From: Agrobacterium tumefaciens
GTDB taxonomy: Bacteria > Pseudomonadota > Alphaproteobacteria > Rhizobiales > Rhizobiaceae
Assembly (NCBI RefSeq): GCF_017726655.1
Contig: NZ_CP072308.1
Location: 1,798,001 to 1,862,000 of the forward strand
DNA length: 64,000 nt
Direction: 5' to 3'
Made by a program: the position numbers and the translations under genes. The notes under the pieces are model-generated. The model did not search any database and was not told the DNA's origin. It saw nothing but the letters and a program-made list of their open reading frames with translations. Of this stretch, positions 19,594-29,688 are shown piece by piece; position 1 is the first letter of the stretch, and the number at the start of each line of letters is the position of its first letter.

Positions 19594-21126
19594 TTAAGCC
19601 GCCACCGTCAACCTTTCTCCAGCGATGCGGTATGAAACGGCTTCCGCGACGTGGATGCGGCCAACCGTCGGCTTTTCATCCAGATCGGCGAGCGTCCGCG
19701 CGACCTTTAGAATACGGTGATACCCACGTGCGGAAAACTTCAGGCGTTCAGCGGCATCGCGCAGCAATTGCAGGCCAGACGCATCGGGCTCCGCATATTT
19801 TTCGATGAGCGTTGTCGTGCACCTCGCATTGGTGCGAATGGCCGGAAAGCCAGCGGTCGCATATCGCTCCTGCTGCGCATAGCGCGCCCTCGCGACGCGC
19901 GCGGCAACTGTCGAACTCGATTCCGACGCCACTGGACGGATGAGATCCGCAGCGGAAACGGCAGGGACGTCGATGCGAATGTCGATGCGATCGAGCAGCG
20001 GGCCTGAGATGCGGGCCTGATAATCAGCGACACAACGCGGACCCCGGGCACAGGTAAAGCCCGGCTCGCCCGCCATGCCGCACCGGCACGGATTCATCGC
20101 GGCGACGAGCTGGATTTCTGCGGGATAGCTGACGCGGTGATTGGCGCGCGCAATGATGCACTCGCCCGTTTCGAGCGGCTGGCGCAACGCATCCAGCACC
20201 TGCGGCGCAAACTCGGGAAACTCGTCCAGAAAAAGCACGCCGTGATGGGCGAGCGAGGCCTCGCCCGGCTTAGCGCGAAGACCGCCGCCGATCAGCGCCG
20301 CCATGGTCGCGGAATGGTGTGGGGTGCGAAACGGCCTTCGGTCGGAGAGCCTACCACCGGACAGTTGGCCGGCTATCGAGTGAACCATGGACACTTCCAG
20401 CAATTCCGCCGCCTCCAGCGGCGGCAGAATGGACGGCAGACGAGCCGCAAGCATGGATTTGCCCGAGCCGGGTGGACCGACCATCAGCAGGTTATGGCCG
20501 CCGGCGGCCGCAACCTCAAGCGCGCGCCGGGCGCTTTCCTGTCCCTTAATATCGGCGAGATCAGGCAGATTGACCGGATTGGTACGGATGGCTGGCGTGG
20601 GACGCGAAAGGCGCTGCGTCCCGCGAAAATGATTGGCAAGCGCTATAAGGCTTCGAGGCGCAAGAATATCGATACCGGCGCCCGCCCAGGCTGCTTCCGG
20701 CCCACTTTCGGCAGGGCAGATCAGTCCCTTGCCGAGCGCATTCGCGCCGATCGCAGCTGGCAAGGCACCTGAAACCACCCCAATGGTGCCGTCAAGATTA
20801 AGTTCGCCGAGAACCACATAGTCTGCGAGCGCTTCCGCCGGAATAGCGCCCAGGGCAGCCATAAGACCGAGCGCGATGGGAAGATCGAAATGTGATCCCT
20901 CCTTTGGCAGATCCGCAGGCGCGAGATTAACGGTGACTTTTTTGGCCGGCAGGGCAAGACCAGAGGCGTGAAGCGCAGCTTGCACCCGCTCGCGGCTTTC
21001 GGCGACCGCCTTATCCGGCAGGCCGACGATCTGGATGCCGACCCGCCCGGGCGCGACCATGACCTGCACCTCAACGGGCACGCCCTCTATTCCTTGAAAT
21101 GCAACCGTATTGACCCTTGCGACCAT
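19594..21126 (-). CDS. YifB/ComM family Mg-chelatase-like AAA ATPase
   Basis: A 510-residue protein with an N-terminal Lon-protease-like domain (about 1-170, 'GIQIVGLPDKAVAESRERVQAAL', 'LPIALGLMAALG') and an AAA+ core with Walker A 'GPPGSGKSMLA', the Mg-chelatase signature 'RPFRTPHHSATMAALIGGG' and the C-terminal winged domain. In naturally competent bacteria the homologue ComM is a helicase for branch migration of incoming DNA; the role in rhizobia is not established. Start ATG 21126. Confidence 0.9.
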   Translation of the reverse strand: MVARVNTVAFQGIEGVPVEVQVMVAPGRVGIQIVGLPDKAVAESRERVQAALHASGLALPAKKVTVNLAPADLPKEGSHFDLPIALGLMAALGAIPAEALADYVVLGELNLDGTIGVVSGALPAAIGANALGKGLICPAESGPEAAWAGAGIDILAPRSLIALANHFRGTQRLSRPTPAIRTNPVNLPDLADIKGQESARRALEVAAAGGHNLLMVGPPGSGKSMLAARLPSILPPLEAAELLEVSMVHSIAGQLSGGRLSDRRPFRTPHHSATMAALIGGGLRAKPGEASLAHHGVLFLDEFPEFAPQVLDALRQPLETGECIIARANHRVSYPAEIQLVAAMNPCRCGMAGEPGFTCARGPRCVADYQARISGPLLDRIDIRIDVPAVSAADLIRPVASESSSTVAARVARARYAQQERYATAGFPAIRTNARCTTTLIEKYAEPDASGLQLLRDAAERLKFSARGYHRILKVARTLADLDEKPTVGRIHVAEAVSYRIAGERLTVAA

Positions 21127-21306
21127 GGCCCGCCCCCGCAAACCGGCTGTTTGAGAGGGGTGAGCCCTCTCTGCAGCTACTGGTAAGCAACGTGCCACAG
21201 GCCAAAGAATAAAACAAGAACATCCAGCGAACCATTTCTCGCTGTCGATGTATTTTAGTTGTATCTAGTTGTACTAGTGGAACAAAGCTGGATCGTTACC
21301 CTCGCG

Positions 21307-22266
21307 TCAGAAATCCTGAGCGTCGCGTTTTTTCTCGATCGCGTCCCACAAGAGGCTGGCAACATCGGCACCGCCGAATTTTCGCACTTCCCTGATGCCC
21401 GTTGGAGAGGTGACATTGATTTCCGTCATGTAGTCGCCAATGACGTCGATACCGACGAACAGGAAGCCACGTTCGCGCAGCGCCGGCCCGATGCGGCAGC
21501 AGATTTCCTTTTCGCGCGCGGTCAATTCCGTCGGCTCCGGCCGGCCGCCGGCATGCATGTTGGAGCGGGCGTCGTTTTCCGCAGGCACACGGTTGATGGC
21601 GCCAACCGGCTCGCCATCGACCAGCAGGATGCGCTTGTCGCCCTTGCGGACATCAGGCAGATATTGCTGGGCGATATAGGGTTCGCGGAACATCTGACCG
21701 AACATTTCCAGCAGTGAGGAGAAATTGCGGTCGTCACGCGCGGAATGGAACACTCCCGCGCCGCCATTGCCGTAGAGCGGCTTCAGGATGATGTCGCCCA
21801 TCTCGTTGCGGAACCGGGCAATCTCCTCCACATCCTTGGTGATCAACGTCTTCGGCATCAGATCCGCGAATTCGGTGACGAAGATCTTCTCGGGAGAGTT
21901 GCGGACCCAGACGGGGTCGTTGACGACCAAGGTCTTTGGATGAATGCGCTCAAGCAGATGAGTAGAGGTGATATAGGCCATGTCAAAGGGCGGATCCTGA
22001 CGCAGATGGATGACATCCATGGTCGAAAGATCGACACGCTGCGGTTCAGACAGGGAAAAATGGTCGCCCTTGATGTCGCGCAGCTCCATCTGCTCGACGG
22101 TGGCGTAAATTTTGCCGTCGCGCATGGAGAGGCGCTCAGGCGTATAATGGAACAGCCGGTAGCCGCGCGCCTGCGCCTCAAGGCTGATGGCGAAGGTGGA
22201 GTCACCGGCAATGTTGATACCGGAAACATGATCCATCTGGATCGCGACGTTCTTGATCTTCGCCAT
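21307..22266 (-). CDS. gshB: Glutathione synthetase
   Basis: A 319-residue ATP-grasp ligase joining gamma-glutamylcysteine and glycine. The start is ATG 22266 ('[27 protein letters not shown]'); the family length is about 315. The ATP-grasp glycine loop '[13 protein letters not shown]' and the C-terminal metal site '[20 protein letters not shown]' are intact. It lies downstream of a cupin gene on the same strand but with a 242 bp spacer, so it probably has its own promoter. Confidence 0.97.
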   Translation of the reverse strand: MAKIKNVAIQMDHVSGINIAGDSTFAISLEAQARGYRLFHYTPERLSMRDGKIYATVEQMELRDIKGDHFSLSEPQRVDLSTMDVIHLRQDPPFDMAYITSTHLLERIHPKTLVVNDPVWVRNSPEKIFVTEFADLMPKTLITKDVEEIARFRNEMGDIILKPLYGNGGAGVFHSARDDRNFSSLLEMFGQMFREPYIAQQYLPDVRKGDKRILLVDGEPVGAINRVPAENDARSNMHAGGRPEPTELTAREKEICCRIGPALRERGFLFVGIDVIGDYMTEINVTSPTGIREVRKFGGADVASLLWDAIEKKRDAQDF

Positions 22267-22508
22267 GCGCATCTTCCTCTTGCAGCATGAGAGCGTCATC
22301 GGCCCCGCCATGCCCATTGTCCCGTCTTTTCAGGCTCCCCGGCAGGACCGGAGGAGAACCGGAAATGCTTCAGAAAACCTCAGGAGATGTAGGGCAGCGC
22401 CCATTCAAAGGCAACTGCTGCAAGGCGTCGTTGGTGTGAGTTTTATTGAACCTTCACAAATCCAGGGCGGCGCTATCGAGGTGCCGCCTCGGGTCAGGTT
22501 CTATGGGT

Positions 22509-23021
22509 TCACGCCGCGAGCTTGTAGGAACGGCCGGCAAACAGCTTGTTCTTGACGCGGTAAGCTAGAGCAAGTGCCTTGGGGAAGGGACGCCGCATGA
22601 AGGCAACCTTGCGGACATAGTCGTCCACGCGCCAGGTGGCCCATGTTCCGGCCGGAAAATAGGCGACATCGCCTGCCCTGAGGATGCTGACCGAACCGTC
22701 TTCTGCGGTCACATGCACTTCGCCTTCCAGAATATACACCGTTTCGTCCCAGCCGAAAAACCAGCGGAATTCGCCGGCCGTGCAATCCCACATGGCAGTG
22801 CTGGACGCACGGTCTCCACTGCGGGAGTGATCGGCCGCGCGGGCCTGCGGGTTGCCGGATACAATCCAGTCCGGGTTGATGGGGGCGGGCTGAAGCCGCA
22901 GATCGGTGCAGGAGGCGCTGACGACGCCCTCATCTTTGTTACGCCGCAGATAGACCGGCAATATCGGAATGGTTCGGACCGCCATGGTTGCCGCGGCAGC
23001 GAACATCATTTTCAAAGACAT
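22509..23021 (-). CDS. Cupin domain protein (DUF861-like)
   Basis: A 170-residue protein with one cupin: 'MWDCTAGEFRWFFGWDETVYILEGEVHVTAEDG' and 'LRAGDVAYFPAGTWATWRVDDYVRKVAFMRR'. This resembles the DUF861 cupin group (ethanolamine- and ureidoglycine-type), but with a hydrophobic N-terminus ('MSLKMMFAAAATMAVRTI') that may be a membrane segment or poor signal. The start ATG 23021 follows GGGGG; upstream Met codons are possible. The substrate is unknown. Confidence 0.65.
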   Translation of the reverse strand: MSLKMMFAAAATMAVRTIPILPVYLRRNKDEGVVSASCTDLRLQPAPINPDWIVSGNPQARAADHSRSGDRASSTAMWDCTAGEFRWFFGWDETVYILEGEVHVTAEDGSVSILRAGDVAYFPAGTWATWRVDDYVRKVAFMRRPFPKALALAYRVKNKLFAGRSYKLAA

Positions 23022-23086
23022 GTTAGAAAGCCCCCATGAAATATTGGAGTCTTCTAGCACCGGGATTGTAAAAAAGCATCTCAGAC

Positions 23087-23117
23087 AATCGGCGCAATTT
23101 TACGAATTGCGCCGATT
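23087..23117 (-). terminator. ugp operon terminator
   Basis: Perfect 13-bp stem AATCGGCGCAATT (23087-23099) / AATTGCGCCGATT (23105-23117) with a 5-base loop, 13 bp after the ugpC stop. A T6 run follows 16 bp further leftward. Confidence 0.75.
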
Positions 23118-23129
23118 TCACCGCGGATA

Positions 23130-24230
23130 TTACACGGTCGCCAGTTGGGCTGGCTGGTTGGCGACCTGCTTGGCGTTTCCGCCGATGCGCTTGCCCGTTT
23201 CGCTGGAAAAGAAGTGAAGCTTTTCAGGGCTGATCGTCACCAAAAGCACGGCGGGAATGTCGATTTCAGGCGGGAAAGCCACGGTCAGGTTCTGGTCGCC
23301 GATCATGCCGTGGATAAGGCGCTGCGAGCCCAGCTCCTCGATGTAATCGACCCGCAGTGAGAAGCCCTGCTCACCAGCTGCCGCGAGGCGAAAATCTTCC
23401 GCCCGCATGCCCACCGTCACCGGCCCGGAGGCGGGGGCAAACCCATTAAGTGCAAAGAGCGACGGTCCGACAGCCAGACTGTCGCCATGCAACTCCGCAT
23501 TCAGCAGATTCATGGCCGGCGAGCCGATGAAGCTGGCAACGAAGATGGAGGCCGGGGTGTGATAAACCTCCAGCGGCGCGCCGATCTGCTCGATCCGCCC
23601 GCCATTCAGCACCACAAGGCGATCCGCCAGCGTCATGGCCTCTAGCTGGTCGTGTGTGACATAGATGGACGTGGTGCCAAGACGCTTTTGCAGACGCTTG
23701 ATTTCGCCGCGCATGGAAACGCGCAGCTTGGCATCAAGGTTGGACAGGGGCTCGTCAAACAGGAAGGCCGCCGGTTTGCGCACAATGGCGCGACCCATGG
23801 CCACACGCTGCCGCTGGCCACCGGACAGGGCGCGCGGCTTTCGATCGAGATAGGGTTCGAGCTGCAGCATGCGCGCGGCTTCGGCCACACGTGAATCGAT
23901 TTCCGCCTTTGGCGTCTTGCGGTTCTTCAGGCCGTATTCGAGATTTTCACGCACCGACATATGCGGGTAAAGCGCGTAGTTCTGGAACACCATGGCAATA
24001 TCGCGATCGGCGGGATCAACCTGGTTCACCACCCGCTCGCCGATCCTGACCGTGCCTTCGGAGATATCCTCAAGGCCGGCAACCATGCGCAACAGCGTGG
24101 ACTTGCCGCAGCCGGAGGGGCCGACGAGAACGATGAACTCGCCATCCCTGATGTCGATGTCGACGTGGTGCACGGCACGCACGCCGCCATGATAATCCTT
24201 GCAGACCTGACGGATGTCTATAGCGGCCAT
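23130..24230 (-). CDS. ugpC: sn-glycerol-3-phosphate ABC transporter, ATP-binding protein UgpC
   Basis: A 366-residue MalK-type ATPase. Walker A 'GPSGCGKST' near residue 38, signature '[36 protein letters not shown]', H-loop '[15 protein letters not shown]', and a C-terminal TOBE/OB domain (about 240-360). GGAGACC precedes ATG 24230. It is last in ugpBAEC, as in other alphaproteobacteria. MalK-type ATPases can be shared by several sugar importers, but position and order favour Ugp. Confidence 0.9.
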   Translation of the reverse strand: MAAIDIRQVCKDYHGGVRAVHHVDIDIRDGEFIVLVGPSGCGKSTLLRMVAGLEDISEGTVRIGERVVNQVDPADRDIAMVFQNYALYPHMSVRENLEYGLKNRKTPKAEIDSRVAEAARMLQLEPYLDRKPRALSGGQRQRVAMGRAIVRKPAAFLFDEPLSNLDAKLRVSMRGEIKRLQKRLGTTSIYVTHDQLEAMTLADRLVVLNGGRIEQIGAPLEVYHTPASIFVASFIGSPAMNLLNAELHGDSLAVGPSLFALNGFAPASGPVTVGMRAEDFRLAAAGEQGFSLRVDYIEELGSQRLIHGMIGDQNLTVAFPPEIDIPAVLLVTISPEKLHFFSSETGKRIGGNAKQVANQPAQLATV

Positions 24231-24240
24231 TTTGGTCTCC

Positions 24241-25083
24241 TTATTTATCGCTTTCGGTCAGGCCCTTGATGAACCAGCGCTGGAAAATGACGACGATCAG
24301 CACCGGAGGCAGCATGGCCAGCACGGCGAGCGCGAAAGCTTCGTTGTAATCGGGAATTTGCGAACCGACCCAGACCTGCAGGATCGACTTGATGCCGCGC
24401 ATCAGGGTGAAGAAACTTTCATCCGTCGTCATCAGCATCGGCCAGAGATACTGGTTCCAGCCATAAACGAACATGATGATGAAGATCGCCGACATCATCG
24501 TGCGCGAGAGCGGAACGAGCACATCGATAAAGAACTTCACCGGCCCCGCCCCGTCGATGCGGGCAGCCTCCAGAAGTTCCTCCGGGACCGACTTGAAGAA
24601 CTGCCGGAAATAGAAGGTACCCGTGGCAGATGCGAGAAGCGGCACGATGAGACCGGTGTAAGAGTTCAAAAGGCCCAGTTTGCTCATCACTTCGTAGGAC
24701 GGCATGATGCGCACTTCGAGCGGCAGCAGCAGCGTGGTGAAGATGATCCAGAAGGCGAGGGTTGCAAACCGGAAGCGGAAATAGACGATTGCATAGGCCG
24801 CCGTCATCGACAGGACGATCTTGCCGACGGCGAAACCAATGCCGAGGATCAGCGAATTCAGCACCATGTTGAGGCCCGTGACCTGACCGGTGAATCCGCC
24901 CTTCTGTGTCAGCACCTTTTCGTAGGTCTCGAGGAAATTGTCGCCGGGAAGGATAGCCAGGCCGCCGCGATGAATTTCCGCGGCCGTATGCGTGGACGTC
25001 ATGAAGGCAACAATGACCGGCAGGATCAGGAACACAGCGCCCATGATCAGAACCAGATGATCGAGGGGTTTTGTCTTGTACAT
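24241..25083 (-). CDS. ugpE: sn-glycerol-3-phosphate ABC transporter, permease UgpE
   Basis: A 280-residue MalG-type permease with six membrane segments and the EAA loop '[27 protein letters not shown]'. Three in-frame start options lie within 16 bp (TTG 25098, ATG 25089, ATG 25083); the last has GAGGG at an 8-base spacing and gives the length of the E. coli protein, so I choose it. It pairs with UgpA to form the channel. Confidence 0.9.
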   Translation of the reverse strand: MYKTKPLDHLVLIMGAVFLILPVIVAFMTSTHTAAEIHRGGLAILPGDNFLETYEKVLTQKGGFTGQVTGLNMVLNSLILGIGFAVGKIVLSMTAAYAIVYFRFRFATLAFWIIFTTLLLPLEVRIMPSYEVMSKLGLLNSYTGLIVPLLASATGTFYFRQFFKSVPEELLEAARIDGAGPVKFFIDVLVPLSRTMMSAIFIIMFVYGWNQYLWPMLMTTDESFFTLMRGIKSILQVWVGSQIPDYNEAFALAVLAMLPPVLIVVIFQRWFIKGLTESDK

Positions 25084-25094
25084 CGTCATATCCC

Positions 25095-25976
25095 TCAATT
25101 GTAATGGATGCGCTTCTCGATGAAGCGGAACTGGATGATGGTGAGGACGAAGACGACCAGCATCAGGATGACGGACTGGGCCGACGAGCCGCCGATATCA
25201 TTGCCGCGGAAGCCGTCGAGAAACACCTTGTAGACCAGGGTGATGGGATTATTCGCCGCCTTGTCCTTCACCATCACGTCGATGACGCCGAAGGTGTCGA
25301 AAAGCGAATAGGTGATGTTGATGATCAGCAGGAAGAAGGCGGTCGGCGCCAGAAGCGGCATGATGACGGTCCAGAACCGGCGAAAGCCCGAGCGGCAGTC
25401 GATCGCCGCAGCTTCCCGCACGGAGACGGGCACACTCTGAAGACCGGAAAGGAAAAAGATGAAATTGTAGGGGATCTGCTTCCAGACCGCGACAACGATC
25501 ATGGCAAAAGCCGTGTCTGAATAATTGAGCCCGACCTTCATGTCCCAGCCTAAAAACGCGGCCATCTTTACGAAGGGGCCGATGTGCTGGTCGAAAAACA
25601 TCATGCCGATGAGGCCGGCAACGGGCGGCGCGATGGCATAAACCGAAATCAGCAGCGTCTTGTATGTCGAACTGCCGCGAATGACCGCATCAGCCTTGAC
25701 GGCGAGCAGCAGGCCGAGCGCCAGCGAAAAGAAAGTGACCAAGATGGTGAAGACCACCGTGAATTTGGCGATGCTGACATATTCGGGGCTGAAGATCGCA
25801 TCCGTGTAATTGGCGAAGCCGACAAAGGAGGCGCCGAAGCCAAACGGATCTTCAATGTAAAAAGACGACTGTATGGCCTGAACGGATGGCCAGTAGAAAA
25901 AAACAAAGATAACGGCGAGTTGCGGTGCCAGGAACAGATAAGGCACGTAGGACGCAGAAAACTGAACACGCTTCAT
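25095..25976 (-). CDS. ugpA: sn-glycerol-3-phosphate ABC transporter, permease UgpA
   Basis: A 293-residue MalF-type permease. 'FSASYVPYLFLAPQLAVIFVFFYWPSVQAIQSSFYIEDPFG' matches the UgpA N-terminus, which fixes ATG 25976; the frame runs open upstream through the spacer to 26150 without homology. The EAA loop is 'SVREAAAIDCRSGFRRFWTVIMPLL'. It is separated from ugpB by a 170 bp spacer carrying a stable hairpin. Confidence 0.9.
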   Translation of the reverse strand: MKRVQFSASYVPYLFLAPQLAVIFVFFYWPSVQAIQSSFYIEDPFGFGASFVGFANYTDAIFSPEYVSIAKFTVVFTILVTFFSLALGLLLAVKADAVIRGSSTYKTLLISVYAIAPPVAGLIGMMFFDQHIGPFVKMAAFLGWDMKVGLNYSDTAFAMIVVAVWKQIPYNFIFFLSGLQSVPVSVREAAAIDCRSGFRRFWTVIMPLLAPTAFFLLIINITYSLFDTFGVIDVMVKDKAANNPITLVYKVFLDGFRGNDIGGSSAQSVILMLVVFVLTIIQFRFIEKRIHYN

Positions 25977-26096
25977 GCCAGCTTCAGCAGCCTTCGCCGG
26001 TTTTCCCGTCTTGTTCGAACGGCCAGCCAAAAAGGTGCCGGGTTGAGAAGATGTGTAGGCCACGCTTGCGCTTCCTTTTCCAGAAGCGAGCCTCCC

Positions 26097-26126
26097 TTCC
26101 GGGGAAAGGAGGCTCGGCAACGATCT
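26097..26126 (-). promoter_or_regulatory. Intercistronic stem-loop between ugpB and ugpA
   Basis: Perfect 9-bp arms CGAGCCTCC (26097-26105) and GGAGGCTCG (26118-26126), extendable inward. No T run follows in either direction. Such hairpins after a binding-protein gene usually protect the upstream mRNA or attenuate downstream genes, giving more binding protein than permease. Confidence 0.6.
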
Positions 26127-26146
26127 TTGATTTCGAACGCGGTTGA

Positions 26147-27445
26147 TCAACCAGCCGTCTTGGCAAAGCGGGCCAGAAGGTCGTTGCCTTCCTTCTCGAT
26201 GATCTCGAAGGCAGCCTTCGGGGTCACTTCGCCGGAGAAGATGCGGTTATATTCGCGCTCCATGACGGCGCGGATCTGCGGATAGAAGCCAAGGCGATAA
26301 CCCTTGGACCACTCGCCGCCCGGCAGGGACAGCTGCTGGATGCCGACTTCGGCGACCGGCTTTTCCTTGTAATAACCTTCTGCCTTGGCCTTTTCGTAGG
26401 CGGCCTTGGTGATGGCGACGTAACCGGTTGCCTTGTGGTAGAAGACCTGGATTTCAGGCGAGGTCAGGAACTGGAAGAAGTCGGCCACGCACTTGTTTTC
26501 GGCTTCCGACTTGCCCGACATTGCAAAGAGAGCAGCGCCGCCGATGAAGGAGTTGGTGCCGGCGCCCTTGATGGAGCCCCAATACGGAAGGAAGGTTGCC
26601 GAGAATGGCATCGTCGCCGTCTTCTGGAGGCCGCCGAAGGAACCCGAAGAGCCGACCCAGAGAGCAACCTTGCCTTCTTCGAATGGCTTCTGGTTATCGT
26701 TCCAGCCAGCGCCGTAATAGGCAAACAGACCCTTGTCCTTCCAGTCCTTCAGCTTCTCGAACATCATGACGAGGTTCGGGTCGGTCACCTTGAGCTTGGT
26801 GTCGATGACGCTGTCGTAACCGTTGTTGTTGGTGGCGAACTGGATGTTGTTGCGGGAGAAGAAGTTTTCCGTGAACTGCCAGGTCAGCTGCGACTGAACC
26901 AGCGGGATGTAGCCGGCCTCCTTCAGCTTCGGTGCGATCTTCTCGAAGTCTTCCCACGTTTTCGGCGCTTCGACGCCGGCCTTCTTCAGGGCTTCGTCGT
27001 TGATGTACATGATCGGCGCGGAGGAATTGAACGGCATGCCGACAAACTTACCGTCAGCGGCAGCATAGAAATAACGTACGCCGTTGATAAAGGCGTCACG
27101 GTCGAACTTGTAGCCGGCCTTGGTGATCAGGTCTTCAGCCGGGATGACGGCGCCTTTGGCGTTGATGATGGTGGCGGCACCGGCATCAAAAACCTGAAGA
27201 ATGTTCGGCTGTTCGCCCGAACGGAAAGCCGCGATGCCGCTAGCCAGCGCTTCTTCGTAGGAGCCCTTGGAAACCGGCGTCAGCGCGCATTCCTTCTGGG
27301 CTTCGTTGAACTTCTGCGAAACTTCGTTGATGACTTCGCCGTTCCGTCCGCCCATGCCGTGCCACCAGGTGATGTTGGTAGCCGCCATGGAAGAGGTCGC
27401 CGAAATGCTGACAGCCACAGCGGCCATGGAAAACTTCTTGAACAT
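26147..27445 (-). CDS. ugpB: sn-glycerol-3-phosphate ABC transporter, substrate-binding protein UgpB
   Basis: A 432-residue periplasmic binding protein with a Sec signal (about 1-21, cleavage after 'SSMA'). The UgpB hallmark 'ITWWHGMGGRNGEVINEVSQKFN' follows, then 'FRSGEQPNILQVFDAGAATI' and 'GMPFNSSAPIMYINDEAL'. It captures glycerol-3-phosphate and glycerophosphodiesters. GGAGAGG precedes the ATG. The gene heads the operon, 64 bp behind a triple Pho box. Confidence 0.94.
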   Translation of the reverse strand: MFKKFSMAAVAVSISATSSMAATNITWWHGMGGRNGEVINEVSQKFNEAQKECALTPVSKGSYEEALASGIAAFRSGEQPNILQVFDAGAATIINAKGAVIPAEDLITKAGYKFDRDAFINGVRYFYAAADGKFVGMPFNSSAPIMYINDEALKKAGVEAPKTWEDFEKIAPKLKEAGYIPLVQSQLTWQFTENFFSRNNIQFATNNNGYDSVIDTKLKVTDPNLVMMFEKLKDWKDKGLFAYYGAGWNDNQKPFEEGKVALWVGSSGSFGGLQKTATMPFSATFLPYWGSIKGAGTNSFIGGAALFAMSGKSEAENKCVADFFQFLTSPEIQVFYHKATGYVAITKAAYEKAKAEGYYKEKPVAEVGIQQLSLPGGEWSKGYRLGFYPQIRAVMEREYNRIFSGEVTPKAAFEIIEKEGNDLLARFAKTAG

Positions 27446-27508
27446 ATCAAATCCTCTCCACCATTTATTGGGGTGAGGATGCGAATAGAGGGGTTCAATG
27501 ACGCCTCT

Positions 27509-27537
27509 TTGACAGTTCCATGTCAGATTTATAACAG
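27509..27537 (-). promoter_or_regulatory. Triple Pho box (PhoB site) upstream of ugpB
   Basis: On the minus strand CTGTTAT (27537-27531), CTGACAT (27526-27520) and CTGTCAA (27515-27509) repeat at an exact 11-bp period with 4-bp spacers. This is the PhoB half-site CTGTCAT in tandem. The promoter-proximal end is 64 bp from the ugpB start, the usual place for activation at -35. Phosphate starvation should therefore induce ugpBAEC. Confidence 0.85.
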
Positions 27538-27552
27538 CGGCTGGCGAGTATC

Positions 27553-28113
27553 TCAGCCGGCTATGCGTTCTATAGGCCGTGCCGGATTTCCAACAACGGT
27601 CGCACCCGGCGCGACATTCCGGGTCACCACCGAACCGGCGCCGACGATCGCGCCATCGCCAACGTTGATGCCAGCCAGAATGATCGCTCCGCCACCAATC
27701 CAGACCTTGCGCCCGATCGTGACCGGCTTTGCAATTTCAATGCCTTGCGCGCGCGGTCCCGGATCCAGATGGTGCTCCGCGCAATAAATCTGAACCACGG
27801 GGCCCAGCATTGACCCGTCACCGATCGTGACGCGGGCGGAATCAAGGATGGTGCAGCCGGCATTGAGATAAACATTTCGGCCGAACGAGATGTTGAAACC
27901 GTAGGCGCAATGAAATGGCGCTTCGATGAACACGCCTTCACCCACGGAAGAAAAAAGGGCGCGCAGAAGCGATCCGATGGCGCCGCGCTCATCCGGCTGC
28001 ATGGTATTGTGCTCATGAACGGCCCGCCGCGCATTCCAGCGCAGCCTGTCGAGTTCAGCGTCCATGCAGCTGTACCAATCGCCCGCAGCCATTTTTTCCA
28101 GCTCGGTGGACAT
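27553..28113 (-). CDS. Maltose/NodL-type sugar O-acetyltransferase
   Basis: A 186-residue left-handed beta-helix (hexapeptide) acetyltransferase. The N-terminal 'MAAGDWYSCMDAELDRLRWNARRAVHEHN' is the maltose acetyltransferase domain; the catalytic His is in 'CAEHHLDPGPRAQGIEIAKPVTIGRKVWIGGGAIILAGINVGDGAIVGAGSVVT'. Family members acetylate sugars or Nod factors (NodL, LacA, Maa). ATG 28113 follows GGAGGGAAACA. It lies between yraN and the Pho box of ugpB on the same strand. Confidence 0.88.
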   Translation of the reverse strand: MSTELEKMAAGDWYSCMDAELDRLRWNARRAVHEHNTMQPDERGAIGSLLRALFSSVGEGVFIEAPFHCAYGFNISFGRNVYLNAGCTILDSARVTIGDGSMLGPVVQIYCAEHHLDPGPRAQGIEIAKPVTIGRKVWIGGGAIILAGINVGDGAIVGAGSVVTRNVAPGATVVGNPARPIERIAG

Positions 28114-28124
28114 TGTTTCCCTCC

Positions 28125-28493
28125 TCAGAACGCGTCGATGAAATGCTGCGGCAGACGCCTCGGCATGATGGCAATGATGTCGAAGCGCAGGGATAGCCGT
28201 TCGGCGTCCTTTCGGCGGGCAAGCCAGAGGTCTGCCGCCGCCCGGATGCGCTGTTGCGACTGGACACCAACCGCGTCCACCGCGCCCATGCCCGAAGGCC
28301 GCGCCTTTACCTCGATGACAGCAATAAGGTCTTTCTTGCGAGCGATGAGATCGATTTCGCCAAGCCGGGTTCGATAGCGAATGGCGAGAATGCGATATCC
28401 CTTCAACAGCAGATAAAACGCCGCCCAATATTCGGCGACATGGCCGCGGCGCTCGGCTTTGCGCCTTCTGCTGCTTGGCCCTTCAGCGCCCAT
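28125..28493 (-). CDS. UPF0102 / YraN family protein
   Basis: A 122-residue endonuclease-fold protein. '[46 protein letters not shown]' contains the GEID...EVK residues of the Holliday-junction-resolvase-like fold. Cellular role is unknown. Its start overlaps the end of rsmI by 11 bp, a conserved rsmI-yraN coupling, and the acetyltransferase follows 11 bp later. Confidence 0.9.
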   Translation of the reverse strand: MGAEGPSSRRRKAERRGHVAEYWAAFYLLLKGYRILAIRYRTRLGEIDLIARKKDLIAVIEVKARPSGMGAVDAVGVQSQQRIRAAADLWLARRKDAERLSLRFDIIAIMPRRLPQHFIDAF

Positions 28494-29409
28494 CCGTTTC
28501 CTTCATATCAAGCAACCTTTGATAAAGCTCCTTGCGCGGCAGGCCTGTCAGCTTCGCGGCTTCGCCGGCAGCCTTTGCGGCGGACATGGTGGCGACAAGA
28601 TCTTTCAGAAGCTTCTCGACATCCTCAATATCGGGAATCTCGTCATAGGATGGCGGCTCCACCAGAAGCACGATCTCGCCCTTCACCACCCGGTCGTCAT
28701 TATAATAATCCGAGAGTTCGCCAAGGGTGCCGCGCCGGAACTCCTCGAATGTCTTTGTCAGCTCTCGGCAGACCACACCGCGACGATCGCGGCCCAGCAC
28801 TTCGGACGCGACCTTGACGGAGGCGCCGATGCGATGGGGCGATTCAAAGAATATGAGGGTCGCCGGTATTTTTGCCAGTTCGGCAAAGCGGTCGCGTTTG
28901 CCGCGGTCCTTCACTGGCAGGAAGCCCGCAAACAGAAAGGAGTCGCTCGGCATTCCAGATCCGACAAGGGCCGCAAGCGGAGCGGAGGCACCGGGAATCG
29001 GCACCACGCGATGGCCGGCCTCAAGCGCGAGCTGGCCCAGCCGATAGCCGGGATCGGAGACAAGCGGCGTTCCGGCATCCGACACCAACGCCACGGATTT
29101 TCCGGATTCCAGCGCGGCAATGAGCTTTGGCCCGGCTTCATTGGCATTGTGCTCGTGATAGGCAAGCGGGCGGGTGCGAATGCCGTAACGTTCCAGCAGG
29201 ATGCGGGTGACGCGCGTATCCTCGCAGGCGAGAACGTCGGCCGAGGCCAGTGTTTCCAGCGCGCGGATGGTGATATCGCCGAGATTGCCGATGGGGGTCG
29301 CCACGAGATAAAGCGCCGGCTCCAGCGGCCGCGCCGGAACGGTGGCGGTGCCAATCCTGAATTCCTTCGCCATCGGTCTGGCGTCGCTATTTGATGTTTC
29401 CTGCCTCAC
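28483..29409 (-). CDS. rsmI: 16S rRNA (cytidine-1402 2'-O)-methyltransferase RsmI
   Basis: A 308-residue SAM methyltransferase of the tetrapyrrole-methylase fold that modifies C1402 in the decoding centre. '[22 protein letters not shown]' and '[16 protein letters not shown]' are diagnostic. The start is either GTG 29409 (preceded by GGAAG) or ATG 29373; the longer is given. It diverges from dnaN across 279 bp. Confidence 0.94.
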   Translation of the reverse strand: MRQETSNSDARPMAKEFRIGTATVPARPLEPALYLVATPIGNLGDITIRALETLASADVLACEDTRVTRILLERYGIRTRPLAYHEHNANEAGPKLIAALESGKSVALVSDAGTPLVSDPGYRLGQLALEAGHRVVPIPGASAPLAALVGSGMPSDSFLFAGFLPVKDRGKRDRFAELAKIPATLIFFESPHRIGASVKVASEVLGRDRRGVVCRELTKTFEEFRRGTLGELSDYYNDDRVVKGEIVLLVEPPSYDEIPDIEDVEKLLKDLVATMSAAKAAGEAAKLTGLPRKELYQRLLDMKETDGR

Positions 29410-29688
29410 AGGGCTTCCAATCTTTGGGACCGGTCAAGACCAGCCACTCTCTGCTGTTTTGCTCTTTATGGGCAATAGAGACGCGGTGAACAAGGGCAGC
29501 GGCCGGCGGAAGGCTGTGGATCATGCTGTATAGCAGCAAAATGAAGCGCGGCAGATGCACTCCGCTCTTGCATTTTCTGCAATAACTCTGCCATTTTGCC
29601 CGTCCACATTGTCCGGCATTTGCCGGTGAAGACTCTTCTTGCCGATCCGGCGGTGGCCGGGTCGCAACGGTTGAAAGCGGTAGCGTCC

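Noticed and set aside
25977..26150. 58-residue N-terminal extension of UgpA
   Set aside because: Low-complexity Ser/Arg-rich sequence containing the intercistronic hairpin. UgpA length and homology begin at 25976.
26435..27787. 450-codon plus-strand open frame
   Set aside because: Antisense to ugpB, which has full-length homology, signal peptide and Pho box.
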